Shown here: positions 1 to 13,018 of the stretch, piece after piece
Position numbering within the stretch: the stretch's first letter is position 1
Layout of the letters: the number at the start of each line of letters is the position of its first letter
Source: Parasponia andersonii
Taxonomy: Eukaryota; Streptophyta; Magnoliopsida; Rosales; Cannabaceae
Direction: 5' to 3'
Assembly: GCA_002914805.1 (NCBI GenBank)
Contig: JXTB01000052.1
Coordinates: 171,996-235,995, forward strand
DNA length: 64,000 bases
Notes under the pieces: model-generated
What the model saw: the letters and a program-made list of their open reading frames with translations, nothing else
Database searches by the model: none
What the model was told of the DNA's origin: nothing
Position numbers and translations under genes: made by a program

Positions 1-34
1 TTATATACAAACTACATACTTCTACTAACACAAG

Positions 35-130
35 AAACCTATAGCTCAGTGGCTGCAGTGTTCACCTTGGGCTCCCTTTGAAGCTGGAGGAGGGTCTGGG
101 TTTCGAATTCAAAAAGTATAAGCAGATCAA
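35..130 (+). mobile_element. tRNA-derived SINE-like fragment
   Basis: Two pol III promoter-like blocks stand in the right order: a box A match (TAGCTCAGTGG, 42-52) and a box B match (GGTTTCGAATTC, 99-110). The spacing is a little longer than in a true tRNA and the sequence between does not fold as an obvious cloverleaf, so this is better read as a SINE head than a tRNA gene. No clear target duplication was found, and the 3' limit is a guess. Confidence 0.4.
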
Positions 131-469
131 CTAAATTAGTATATAAATAGATATACTAATGTGAAAATATATATGCTCTCCTCTTTAGTTATAAAAGGAA
201 AAAATATATATTTATTAAAACCGTGTAAGAAAAAAAAAAAGACACATTAATTCCCCGTATGGATATTTATTAAAACTGTGCAAGAAAAAAAAAAGACACT
301 AATTCCCCATCTCTCTCTTAATTAAAGGGTTTGGACACTTGTACATGTTTTTTAAAAATTATTACCAAATTTATGACCTTTCAAAAATAATAAAAATTAT
401 GTACGACCTTTAGGATATTCTTCTAAATATTTTGGAAAACGCAGTGATATTTTAGTAAATAAGCTATCT

Positions 470-775
470 TTTTTTTCCCACAAGAAATTTTTAAACTAAT
501 TAGTTTTCTATTAGCAGAATGTCCTCTATGTAAATAAATCATGTGAAATCACAAAGATTTTTTAGAAACTAGTTTGGTTTCCTTTTATCAGAATGCTATC
601 ACAGGAAAATATAAATATTTTTTAGAAACTAGTTTAGTTTCCTTTTAGTCGAGTGTCATGTACGTAAGTAAATCACATGAAATTACAAAAATTTTCTAGA
701 AACTAATTTAGTTTTCTTTTACCAGAATGTCCTGAATATAAGTAAATTACGAGAAACTACAAAGGAAAGTTTCAA
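470..775. repeat. Degenerate ~74-bp tandem repeat, about four units
   Basis: A block containing 'tttagaaacta(g/a)ttt(a/g)gtttccttttancagaatg' recurs with anchor positions near 516, 590, 650 and 724, a spacing of 74, 60 and 74 bases. The units differ at many sites, so the array is old. It lies about 1 kb upstream of the TT9 start codon and has no coding content. Confidence 0.55.
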
Positions 776-1715
776 TGAATAGTAGAAAAAAAATCTAAAG
801 TTTATTGAAAAAATTTTAACGAAAAGATTGACAGAAACCCATAAACCAAAATACAAAAGATTAATAGCTACATAATTAAAAAAAAAGGGAGAGAAGTGGA
901 GGGACAAATGTACAATAAAATTAAGAAAATTTGAAAGATCGTTGAAAGAAATAATTTATAAATCAGCAATGGTAGAGCTGTAACAGTGGAGACCTTAGAA
1001 CAAAATCTCTTTAATATTGACATGAACGGAACGGAGTAGAAGAGATGAGAGTATAAGAGACAAAACTAATCTAGATTTTATCGGCAACAAAAACGGAAGA
1101 GACGACGTCCCCGGCTATGAGAGTGAGAGGCGCTCCTCTGATTTAAGTGATAAAATAAAGGAAGAAAGGGAAAGAAAAAAAAAGGGTCATTTCTCTAAAA
1201 ATAATACCGTATAAAAATAAGTTGAAAATGAAACATCCTACCATAGGAATTATTTTCCGAAAGGTCCTTCGTGGCGTCTTTTTACCTTAATTAAATGATG
1301 AACGTAAGCTGGGAAAATTTGGGCTAGCCTGGCCCAGTGGACTAGCCTCGTTAAATCAATCCAAAGCCGTTAAGTCGGTTGGGTTCATGAGGCCCAAAAT
1401 GAAACCAAAAGTGTCGTCAAAAATCATGTTGTTGTGACTGGACGGACGGTTAGCAAAATATAGAGAGTTTTGAAAGAATCGTGAAACGTTGAAAGTTTGT
1501 TGCGTAAATCAGACACGTTTAACCACTCACCCAACCCGACGGCCAAACCAAAGCCTAAACAGCCTATACAGAGACAGAGAGAGAGAGAGTGTGTGTATGT
1601 GTCCCATCACAGACTCCAAAATTTCCAGAAATGCAGATTAGTTTTACCGCTAAATTTCTCATCCCAAAACCAGATCTTCTTCTTCTTCCTCCAAGAGACC
1701 TCTCCTTCGATCACC
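776..1715 (+). promoter_or_regulatory. Upstream region and 5' leader of the TT9 gene
   Basis: No gene is visible here. The first half is A-rich and gene-free. From about 1490 the sequence becomes leader-like, with a short (AG)n run near 1575-1590 and a pyrimidine-rich stretch just before the ATG at 1716. No convincing TATA box was identified, so the transcription start cannot be placed. Short open frames at 1497-1772 and 1589-1816 overlap the leader and first exon; I regard them as chance. Confidence 0.4.
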
Positions 1716-4700
1716 ATGTGGTTCTCTCTCTTTCGCTCAATCGACCGGTTTTCCCTCCAAAAATTCAAGTAAGTTTCTACTCCCAATTCTTTAACCATAG
1801 CTATATATATATATAATGCAATTGTGGTTTGGTGTAATTTGAAGCTAATTTTGATCTTGTTTCATGATTATAATAGATATGTGGTTAATATACTCCGTGG
1901 AATTAAAGTTGTGGACCAGCATAACAAGGTATTTTTAATTTTTGGTTTAATTTTCGAGATTAATTTGATTTTTAATTCTTCTTCCTTATTTTTTATTTAT
2001 TTATTTATTTTAATAAACTGCAGGAATTAGTGGTAGATCTCTTGCAGTCTATAGTGGAGATAGTTACCTATGGTGATAAACAAGATCCCATGATTTTCGA
2101 GTATGAAATGTTCATTTCTCATTTTTTTTAAAGTTATTTTTCTGTCCATTTTTCGGTTTCTGGTATTTTTGTGGTATGATATGATATGATGATGAAATGA
2201 AATTAAGAATTGATGCTTTATGCAGATGTTTCATGGAATGCCAAGTTTTAGCCGAGTTTGTTCGCGTACTTAAGATTAGTAGGAATTCGAGAATTGAAAT
2301 ACCATTGCTTCAGTATCTGAGCATAATGATCCAAAATCTGGACAGTGAACATGCAATTTGTAAGTTGTAGTGTTTGAAGGGCTAAGACTTGAGTTTTCCT
2401 TTTTCATTAGTGTGTGATCAGTGGATTTTGTTTTTGCAGACTATTGTTTTAGCAATGAGTATATTAACAACATCATAGAACATGAGTTTGAATTCGATCG
2501 AGGAGATTTGGCTCAGTATTATGTTTCCTTTTTAAGGTTGTCTCTTTTTTTTTTTTTATTATTATTTTTTCTGAGTGTGTTTGTGAGTTTATGTCTTTGT
2601 TTCTAAGATTGAACTTGTTTTTGGCTTTCGTTCTTCTTGTTTTCTTAATGCAGTTATTAGCTTATAATTCCATTTCTAACTGGTTTTTTGAGTCTTTCTT
2701 CCCCCTCTTTCTCTCTCTGTGAGAATTCAGAGCAGTAAGCAGTAAATTGAACAGAGACACGCTTTGCCTTCTTGTGAAGGTCAATGGGGTAAGCTTAAGC
2801 TTGTACTTGCGAGATTTTTTAATACCATTTGTCTTCAGTGTGTACAGAGTTTGAATGGAACTTTAGTTTCAATTTAGCCCATTGAACCATATAATGTCCT
2901 TAGACTTTCCACTTTCATTTCTCGTTCTCCTAGTGATGTCGTGTTTCCAGAACATGATTTATGCCATCTATTTGTACTTGGACAAGGTTTTTCCTTGTTT
3001 TCCAATCCTAGATTAGGCTGCAGTTATTGAGAAAAAGTGGGAATTGTTTGGGGGGAATAGAATAAGCATAGGATTTGGAAGTTAGGAATACCGACTATAG
3101 TGTTAATGAGCTCATTGTTTTTAGTAAATTTTATCGTTCTCTATTTGTAGGATGCTGTAGTTTCGTTCCCTCTGTACAGCGAGGCTCTTAAATTTGCCGG
3201 CCACGAGGAAAAGATGATTCAAACTGCCATTCGTTCATTAGCCCTTAATATATACAATGGTATAGTATTGTGAACTATTTTTTTTCCCTCTTTCAATATA
3301 TTAGATTAAATTTTTGCTATAATATGCACTTTTGGTACTTTGCAACAGTATCCTTTTGGTTATGCAGTTTGTGATGATATGGCATATGAGTACATAACAA
3401 CTCCTCCAGTCTCAAAATACTTCTCAGACTTGGTTTTAAGCTTAAGAGAGCAATGCCTTCACCTGGATGTCCTTTTCCATGTCTCTGAGTATGTCCTTTC
3501 GATTTTTATGCAGTTAATATCCGCTTATAATCTAGGATCTTGATAGTATAACACAACTGGTAAGCCAAATGTTCTAACTTTGATGCAGGGATGCATGCAC
3601 TGATCAAAAAAGAAAACAACTATTTCTGCATGCTGATAAGATTGTCGATGATCTGTATTATCTAAAGGACATTCTTAATATTGGAGAGCATCATTTGAAT
3701 AGATTAGTTACTGAAAATCTTCTCAGCTCACTAGTCTTTCCAATATTGTACCCATTGCTGCAGTTGAGGAAAAACAATGTGAGACATTTTTCTTGAATTT
3801 GTTTTGTTTGCATTTTATCTACTTCATTGAGAATTGTAACCAGTTTGTTGGTGGATATAGATTTTTTTTTCCCCCCGTCAGTTTAGGAATGTTCATGCAT
3901 GCGTTTTCTTTCTTCTCTATAAGCCTTATCATTCATCATTTTTATTTACTATTCAGGTCTCAAAGTTATCTGCGGTAACCTCTTTATATCTTGTTTCTCG
4001 TCTTCTTCAAGTTATTGGCGGAAAAGGCATGATCAACTCTGTGGCGGCTGTCATTCTATATCCATATATTAAGTCAAGTGTTCAAGATGCTGTCAAGGAC
4101 AGCACAGCTGTCAATAATTTTGCTAATTCATTTCCTGAGCATCTGAATGTGCTAGAAAATACATTACATTTGGCTCCTAAGTACGAAGAAGAAGAAAGCA
4201 TCAGCTGCCCTCAGAAAAATATCTTCGTGAAGAGGTTAGTTGATTTTCTTACTAAATGTTAATTTGTTTATTTAATTTTTTGGTAGTTTTGTTAGTTGAA
4301 ACAAGTTTTATCATAAGAAAATAAGTCTTCGAACTATCACACTTTGTTATTTGTCAATAAAGTAATTCTGAAACCAGAGCGAAAAAATAAAGTAAATCTG
4401 ATAGTTGAAGGCATTCTTTGCCTGTTACAGTTGGTATAGTTTTGACTGAAGTAATCCTTTCTTTAAATAAAGAAATGAAATTAATGTAAAGATGAGAGAA
4501 ATAGGGGGAAAAAAAATGAAAAGAAAAGGTTGTGAGTTTCTGCTACGTACTTAGCTTGTGAGTTTCAAGGTCCTTTAGATCGTGTAATTTGATCTGAGTT
4601 CTTAGATGTGTACTGTTCTAGGACATGTTTAAATTTGACGCCAGGATACTGTACTTTTTAGGATGTGTGTTCCTCGAAAGTGTAGAATTACCTAGTACAT

Positions 4701-7554
4701 GTCACTTCTAGGCATATTTTCCTTGGTGCAGGAGTGGAATAAGTGCATTTCTATTTTCTGAGAATCAGAATCTACTGCTAGCATCATTGTTTTTATTGCT
4801 TATTGTGGCAGAGAGTAAAGGTAAATGCTCAATTTTAAGTTATAGACTTCCCAATGTATCCATAAATAAAACTTTATCTGTGTTATTTTGCTCACTTATT
4901 TGGTCTTTTATGCATTGTCAGATCTTGATTGTTTGCTGGTGCCACTAATTGGGTTAAACACAACGCATGGAGTGGATGAGAATTTCTTTTCAAGATTTAT
5001 GGATCAGGTATATATACCACTTGATGGATTATTGTTGTAATTGTTGCCAATAGGAATGCTTCGAATATATTCTTTGCCTATAGATCTCTTTCTAACATGT
5101 TTATTCAATTCTATATACCGTATACTAAAGTGTTAATTTAATCCATGTTTTAGATGATTTTCTGTCTCATGATGTAGTACAATTTCATTTACAGATCTTA
5201 AATGCGTTAGTGAAGGTTCTAGCAAGCCAGGCGCCATTCTCTGCACTAAGAAAATGGCATGCAGGTTGGTTCTTGCGGAAGCTACTGATTGTTCGAGGGA
5301 AAAAGTTTGGTGATCATAATTTACAGCATTTTAATGTAAGATTCCACTGATCTGATTTGGTTAGTCCAAAAAGGAGTTAATCTAGTTTAAGTATATTAAA
5401 TATTTGTTGATTTTGTGACTAGCATATTGGAAATGGTTGCTTATATGTTTCTATTGATAGACTTCATATGAGCTGTCCCATCAACTCCTGGAGAAAGAAC
5501 TCGATGGATGCTGGTTTGATCACATCCTAGATACTTTAAGAAATGAGTGGACAAATTGTAGAACAGGTAAAGTCTTTTCTTGTATTTGTATTTTTTATTC
5601 CATGTCCACGTTGGTCCTGAATACCAACTCTGTGAGGTGAGATTTACATATTTTGAGGGATCAAATACTTGGTATGTATTGTGGGAAGTGATTGTAATTT
5701 GAAGCCATATGGCAAAATAACAACTTCACTGCCATGTGATGTGAGTTTTTTCTCTTTTAATGTTGCCTGCAGTTCTGGAGGAGTCATTTCAATATAAAGA
5801 TCCTTATTTCATGCTGGAGCTTGCTGTTTCCAAAGAAACTACTGATGGTATTGCACCCTTTTTTCTTTTCTCTTTTTTTTTTAAGAATGTGCTGGTGCTG
5901 TACATGTATTTTTGATTAGTAGCTTTTCCTCGCTGGATTGCAGAATGTTCTCCTCATATGACCCTTGTTCTTCGTAGTAAATGAACGGTTTTTCATATTG
6001 CAGATGACACAACTACATACAGTGCTTGGCAAATGATGGTTAATGCGGTGAAGGTCTGATCCTCATTTTTCATTTGTATTCAGTTTTTCTTGTTGATAAC
6101 TTGTAAGTTCTAAATTAGTTCAGCTTTAGATCAATGAATAAGAAAATGAAATTCATCAGAATTCACGTGCGATGCAGACCCATCACTGCTAAAGTGCTGC
6201 ATTTCATAGTTAAACAGTCAATGAATTCAAAATATGATTTCTTAAATTGCATCATAAGAGATGCCGGTTTTATTGCTATTGTACACATCAATGTATCATC
6301 ATGGTCTCATCCTTTATGCAAGAGGGGAACAGACAGAACCATATATGCAAGAAAGGAACATATACATTATTTTTACTGGTCCTTTTTGAATATTTTTTCG
6401 AAGCTACCATTTTATGCAAATTTTTTAACATCTACCAGAAGAATCTTTTTAAGTTGTGGCTGAACTTAAGAAAATTAGTATTTTGCACCCTTTTGCACTG
6501 CAATTCATTCACTGGTATCAAAATAATTATAGAATGTTTGTTTTACTATACCCCCAGCAATTATCTATTTTACTCTGGTTGTTTCTTAGTCTGTTTTAAG
6601 CCCAGAAGTTTAGCGACGTCGTTCATTGTACAGACTTTTTGCTCATTTCTCATGTTATGTTTTTTTTCATTTGAATCCACTCAATTGTAGGATGTCTCAT
6701 GATATCTTTATCTTCAGGTTTTCATTCTCCACCTTCAGCTAAAGTCATACATGCTCAAAGGAAATATGCCTGAACATCTGGTGCCAAACAAAATGCTAAC
6801 TCCAGCTTCTGGCTCTGGTCAAATTCATGCTTCAGATGTTTCTTCTGCAAGTTTCGGTTCAGAGGTTTCTTTAGGTCAGTATTGTTCCTGTAGAACTTTA
6901 GAATTATCCTATGTAACTTGTCTTTGCCTACCGACTCTCTCTCTCTCTTCCCCCCCCAGCATCTGGAGTCCCTTGCCGAATTGCATTTTCGAATGCTGGA
7001 ATTAGGGATATCTATGTAATACCTGTGGCAACAGGAATTTCTGGTAGATTACTTCTCACAGAGAAACATCCTTTCCGTAGTCAACGTGGAGTTGTGCTTG
7101 CCATTGCACCATTGGCTGGGCTTAGTGTAAGTTCTTTTATTTGGCAATTTTACCTTTTGCTACTCCAGTGTTACCAATTGAAAGCAATGTCAGTTTTTGA
7201 AAACCTTTGATATGGACACGACCACTTTAGTAAATGAAAATTCTGGTAACTTTGTCTTCCAACATGAAACAGCCAAAGATAGATAAGGTCCATCCAACAT
7301 GGTTGCATCTTCGGATAAGGGAGTTTGATCCAAAATTTGCCACTATTAAAATCAAAGGCGCTCATGCAAACATGTCCAATCATGGGACAGATGGAAAATG
7401 GACACTTGGGTTTCAAAATGCACAAGCTTGTGAGACTGCTCGATTTTTGATACTTAAGGAGACTGGGAAGCAGAGATCAAACGTTGAGAGCTTACTTTCT
7501 CCACTACTTGATAGTGATTGGCCTGAAAATGTATTGAACGGTCATGATGAGTAA
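1716..7554 (+). CDS. TT9: TRANSPARENT TESTA 9 / GREEN FLUORESCENT SEED 9 (FPL-domain, CLEC16A-like protein)
   Basis: Nineteen exons join in frame with GT/AG borders: 1716-1768, 1877-1928, 2024-2100, 2226-2359, 2440-2536, 2731-2788, 3151-3259, 3368-3488, 3589-3778, 3957-4234, 4732-4820, 4922-5007, 5195-5335, 5461-5566, 5773-5847, 6004-6053, 6718-6874, 6960-7126, 7273-7554. The product is 773 residues with no internal stop. It starts [14 protein letters not shown], typical of the plant family. The N-terminal FPL domain spans roughly residues 40-190, and the FPL motif itself is residues 163-165. The C-terminal block [13 protein letters not shown] lies near residues 668-680. Animal relatives (CLEC16A/Ema) act in endosomal and autophagic trafficking. 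In Arabidopsis the protein is Golgi-associated and needed for vacuolar trafficking and flavonoid accumulation in the seed coat. It has no signal peptide or clear membrane segment. The length is slightly under what I recall for the Arabidopsis protein, so one alternative exon could be missed. The 664-bp intron 16 holds only chance open frames. Confidence 0.95.
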
Positions 7555-7666
7555 AAGCTCTTAGATGCAGATATACAAGTTAGCTACTCGAAGTTTGTGT
7601 TCTGTTCTGTGTCTTTTTTGTGTGTACCAAAATTTTTTTTTATCACAAGGCTAACATGTCTAAGCT

Positions 7667-7672
7667 AATAAA
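7667..7672 (+). terminator. Probable poly(A) signal of TT9
   Basis: AATAAA lies 113 bases after the TAA stop (7552-7554), followed by a T-rich stretch (about 7690-7725). It is the first canonical signal downstream of the stop and is a reasonable 3' end for the transcript. Confidence 0.5.
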
Positions 7673-7699
7673 CTGCTAACCGAGGACCCTGTTAGTCTT

Positions 7700-8635
7700 C
7701 CTTCTTTTTCCTTTTTCTCCTTTGTATTATTCGCTGTTGTAGGTCACCAATTCTTTGGCGACTCTGTTTTTCTAGTTTTGCCAACTATACATTACTGTCA
7801 TTATTTTGTCATTGCCAACTTGCTTCGGTTGATAAAAAGACTTATATTAATTTTTGCCAGTGGATGACACGTTTTCGAATTGAACACAATGATTGCAGCT
7901 TCACTGATTATGTATTGCTCTTGAATTTGGCCAGCATCATTGTGAATCTTCTAAGAATAATGCTCAATTGGGGGTATCAAACTGTTTGGTATTCTCCCAG
8001 TGGTAGAGATCTTGATGCTTGGAAAGAAAATTTAGAACAAAGAAAGAGAAAGAAACTTCCAGGGTCCAAAATTATCCCGAAATGAAAAAAAAAAAAAAAG
8101 AACCCTCTCAAGTCCAAGGAGGCTATAGATTAACAACTTATCATAATTGGATTGCCGGTCTCAAGTTGTATCAACTAATTGTCGGGAAAATAGTTCTGAT
8201 CTATATTTGGGAACTACTTAACGTGACTACAAAAAGGTAAATAAGCTAGCCCTAAAATCTTAGCTGAAGGCAGTATTGCAGCAAGTTCATTTTCAAATTA
8301 TTAGGATTAAGCAATCGGGGAAAGCTAGCACGAGGTCTTCATTTTCAGGAGCTTATCACTTTTGGACATATCAAATAAACTAGCTAAATTAAGTACTATT
8401 TCTATTCTCATGATTCTAGCCTTTTTAATTAAGCTTTAAAATGAATCACACAAGTTTTGTTTTGGAGCGTTGTAGATATTAGGCATAAAAATATTGAGAA
8501 CTTTTTGGAAAAGGAGTGTGCGGTACGTAATTCCCCATCACCTTTACATTAACAAGGCTGTCATGTCAAAATTAGAGCAACTCTTTCTCCATTCTAACCT
8601 TTAAGTCTGGCCGGCCAGCCAAATGTTATTAACTA

Positions 8636-8673
<38 letters not shown>

Positions 8674-11600
8674 TTTGTGTATGTATGTGTGTGATTGTGT
8701 TTTTGTTCCCTCTCTTGGATATTGCTTTCACCCACATGGCCACGTAGAAGCCAAAGATGCTAATTTGAAGCTCAAAAGCATAAAATGAGCGGCCCTTTTG
8801 AGTAGATAATGCCATATTTTACTTTTAATATTGCTTTATGAGAGAGTGCTTTACTTTAAGCAAAAGAAGAGAAAAAAAATAAAATAAAAAAATAATTAGA
8901 GACGTCCAATGCAATGTGTTCCTATGAAAAATTAAAGGGTATGATAGTGAGAGAAGAGAAAAGATGTGTATAATGTATATATATGTATTATCCCTAATAT
9001 TTATATAGCTAGCTTTTACTTTGACACAAATCTCGTGGTGTCCAAACACAGATTTTCAATTACCAAGCACAAACATTAACAGTCTAAGGATTGGCTTTTG
9101 TATTCAGCAAAAAAAAAAAAAAGAAGGATTGGCTTTTGCTACAGATTTGTTTTTCCTTTATTAATGACAAAGTTAACCGTTAATATTGGTCAGAGACAAT
9201 AGAGAGAACAAGAAAGGAGTGGGTTAGGGTGTATTCTAAGCAATTGTACATATTCCCCCATATTCAAACACTTCTTTTCTAGCATCGCTGAATGCTTTCC
9301 ATTCAAATTATTTTGTGCCTTTGTATGTCTTTTTAGGCTCAACAAAGATAGAAGAAGCTTTTTGACTGGGGACTGGCCACAGAATGCTCTCCGAGAAAGA
9401 ATAAACAGTTAGAGCGATTGGGATCCATTATTTTACTTTTCTTATTATGCAGGCACCGGTTGACCTATTCATACATGTATATATAAGTTATACGTATAAG
9501 TTTTGTTAAAACAAAAGTCATATATATGTATATGTAATACACCTTTACGTGTATATATATATATAGGTGTATGTGTGAATGTGCTTAAATGATATATCTT
9601 TTAAATAAAAGTATTTATGTATTTCGCACGGAGATATTAAAATGGTACATATCCATGATCATTAGAGCTGATGATTTAAAACATATGTAGAAAGAAAGAG
9701 CTAAGGAGTGCACTATATATAAAGAAGGCATATATGCACAAAAGTGATCATAGCAGGTTTAGAAACACTCTTAATCATGCAACAATTGTCATGTCGGTCA
9801 TATATCATAGGACATAAATAATTCATTCTTGATTACCATCAATTTTAAGACTAATTAACAGCTTTTGATGTTGATATAATTAAATTACCTCATTTTCTCT
9901 GAAAAAAAAATTCTTAATTTCTCTAACTAGCTACTTTACTTTGACTAAAAAAAGAGCTCCACATAATTGATTCTTCTAAATTAACTAGGTGAAAGTCGAA
10001 GATGATTGAGGGATAAAAGGCAGATCTCTCGTTTGTTGTGGGAAAAATATGCTTAGATTACGTTTGTTAGTTTTATATGTAGACTGTAATGTATACAGAT
10101 CATATGTGAGGCGGTGAGTAGTGATCAGTGGTTTAGCTCTGTTTTCTAGGTACATGAGTCACGCTGCTGAATAAGGTCAGTGGCTAAACATTACTATATG
10201 GGAGGGGGGGAAAATATAAAGCTATAACTATACAGAAGGAAAATTATTAAAAACAATCTTTATTATTTGGTATCAAATATGTTTTTAATTGGCTTCGAAA
10301 AAAATGAAGCAATGAGGAAGGTGCAATAGAAATTAAATTTGCTTGAAGTCTATGAAATTATTACCCAATTTTAGTTGATATCTTTGTCTCTGGGAGGAAC
10401 TAATATATTTAGTCTTGATATTCTCTTCACCTTTTTTCTCTAAAAGGTACGTACTTATCAATTTAATTATGAGGTTAATTTCTTCACATTTTTGAGTCCT
10501 TTTATGTCGTTTACTAATTTGTTGGTTGCTTCTTATAATTATAACCTTTAGATTATTCAGCATGGTGTGGAATGAGATCTCGTAGCATGGAATATATAGA
10601 ATATAATGATCAGAGGTCACATTTGGAAACTGGCTATCTATATAAGCATATATCATCGCCAATATCATGGTATGAAATGACCTTTCCTTAATAAGGAGAT
10701 TGTGCATGGATTGTGGATTCTGAAGTGGTGGTCCTTCCTTTTCTGATTGGAGGTAGATCATTCAAAGTTCTATGTTCTTTAATCAATTGACGAATTGTTA
10801 TGAAATTTTTAAAAGAAAGAGTTATAGTAATCAAACTATATAATATGCTTAAATGAGAAAGATAAGTAACATGTTAAAAATCATGATATCCAGAAAAAAT
10901 AACTTTGCTGATATATATATATTTATATATATATATATATGTGAGTTTTCAGGTGACAGCTAATGAGTAAGGTTAAGAAATACATTTATTAAATAATAAC
11001 AAGTTATATTCAACTATTGTTTTAGATAGTTTGTCAAAATGTGTAGGATTATAGCCAAGAAAAAAGAAGAATATAAGGCAACGCACTATTTATATTTATA
11101 TATGTGAAATTAGCTTCCTTTTTTTTTTTTTTTTTTTTCCTTTTTCTTATGTCCTACAAAACCGGTTTATGTTTTTGTACTATTGACATATGACTTAAGT
11201 CTATTACGTACATCAAGTCTTAGAAACTTTTCGCTTCCCCCCCTCCCCCCTCCCTCTAAAAGCTTTTGCTAGCAAGTTGCCTCATCTAATCAGCATAACA
11301 TAAAAAGCACGTCACAAATGAGCAAGGAGAAAACGCGTTTTGGAGATATATCATGGGACAATAAAAGAAACTTATTAATGATGTAAAAAGAGTTGAAAAA
11401 ATAATCTCAATATTTATTATGACGCAATTATTTGTAGAATAGGACTTTAGTGACTTGGCATGCACAGTTCTGAGTTTGGAGACCCAATTTTATTTTTGAA
11501 AAAAAAAAGAAGAAAAAGGAAAAATTGAAAAGAAACAAGACCCATCAATTCTGAATTTCGAAAGTTCAATTGAATGAATATATTTAATGTGTTTGTTCGT

Positions 11601-12652
11601 TTTTGAACCAATCAAGGAGGGTCCAAAAAGCTCCAACTTTATGTAATAATGGACAGAAGAGAAGAGAAATGAGGGAATATTGTTTGTCTTTGTGGGTTTC
11701 AAAATCCCCATGCAGTAGTCGTAGTTGTAGTATCGTATGCAATAATATTCAAAGCGTCAAGCTTTGTAATAATCATAATAATCACCAAAATGGGGACCCT
11801 TTATTCCATGTCTCTTTGAGTCCGGATGAAAATCGTACACAGTTCCCGATTCCTTTCAGAGACATATAGTCCCCCTTCTCTTTTCAGGTCCTCGGTTTTG
11901 GCGGATGGTGATAAAGAAATAAGCCCATCAGGCTCATATTGAGGTCTTAGCAAAGCCCTCTCTCTCTCAGCTTCTCTCTCTCTTACGTGGCAGTTAGAGC
12001 CATGAAATATATTTTAGGATAGACAATGGTCCACTGCTGATTAATGTAGTGAGATATTCAACAATATTGCTAGGTAGATGTAGAGTTATTACTTGAAAAT
12101 ATTGACCAATGGATTTTATTGTGTTGAGAGTTTTGGAATACTACTCTGGCTTTGTACCCCAATAAAGAGAAAGAAAAAGATAATTCAAAAGAAAATTTAA
12201 TTATTGGCTTAATTAAACTAGTACAACCTAAGCCAAATTAAAAGGAAAAAAAAAAAGAAACAGAGAGAAAATATTATACCATAAAGATTGCCACATAGTG
12301 AGTGGGATGTTTATTTCTAGGTTAGTATTAATTGTTGTATAGTGAGTGGGAATGTTTATTTCTAGGTTAGTACCATATAAGTATTCATAATTTAAAACTT
12401 TGCATAAAAGAGAGAGACCCACTTATAAACACCATATCTTTTCATCTTTTATATATAAATGAAATTTGATAATATCTGTGAGAGAGAGAAAGAGAGAGCA
12501 AAGCTGAGTTGCCTTTGATACTGGTGAACTCGTCCTGCTTGTCAGCACATGCAGTCCACTTTCCACTACAAAATCGACTTTGGACCCCAAATTTTACCTC
12601 ACCAACAAGAAAAGCATAGCCCACCTTCGCATAAATTTCAGACCCACTCCCA

Positions 12653-12655
<3 letters not shown>
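7700..12655. other. Gene-free intergenic region between TT9 and SMXL3
   Basis: I see no supported gene or complete mobile element here. It contains a (CT)n microsatellite at about 8636-8671, TA-rich stretches near 9475-9570 and 10910-10940, a poly-T run near 11116-11138, and a C-rich patch near 11234-11254. A minus-strand open frame at 10333-10761 (142 codons) resembles no family I know and has AT-rich, low-complexity composition. The part after about 11900 is probably the SMXL3 promoter. Confidence 0.5.

Positions 12656-12685
<30 letters not shown>
12656..12685 (+). repeat. (CT)n microsatellite in the SMXL3 upstream region or leader
   Basis: About fifteen CT dinucleotides end 333 bases before the SMXL3 ATG. 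A second pyrimidine-rich stretch lies near 12820-12900. CT runs near plant transcription starts are common and may act as core promoter elements; whether this one is transcribed is not shown by sequence alone. Confidence 0.6.
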
Positions 12686-12689
<4 letters not shown>

Positions 12690-13018
12690 GATCACCAATA
12701 TCTAGCTAGATAACAGACAAGCTTGACATGAAAACTAACAGATTATACATATACCTCATGACTTGCAAATAAACCTACAAAAACCACCTATCATTACAGT
12801 ACTGCTAGTTCTAGTTTCTCTCCTCTCTCCAACCCCCCTCCCCTCAATCTTATCCAATTTTCTTTATCAGCCTCCTTCCTTTCAATCCAAAACCACCAAT
12901 ATGATACTCAAATCTATTCTATTCCACCATATTTAGAAATTCAAATCTTCTTCTTTTTCCAAAAGCTAGCCATAAGGGTTGGAAGAAAAGGAAAGAGAAA
13001 AGAGAAGAGAAAAAAATT

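Noticed and set aside
42-110. Possible tRNA gene at the left edge
   Set aside because: Box A and box B are present but too far apart, and no acceptor or anticodon stem can be drawn; called as a SINE-like head instead.
6134-6690. Open frames of 109 and 147 codons on the plus strand
   Set aside because: They fall in intron 16 of TT9, match no family, and the flanking exons join cleanly in frame across them.
10333-10761. 142-codon minus-strand open frame
   Set aside because: No recognisable domain, AT-driven composition, no splice or promoter context; expected by chance in this much AT-rich sequence.
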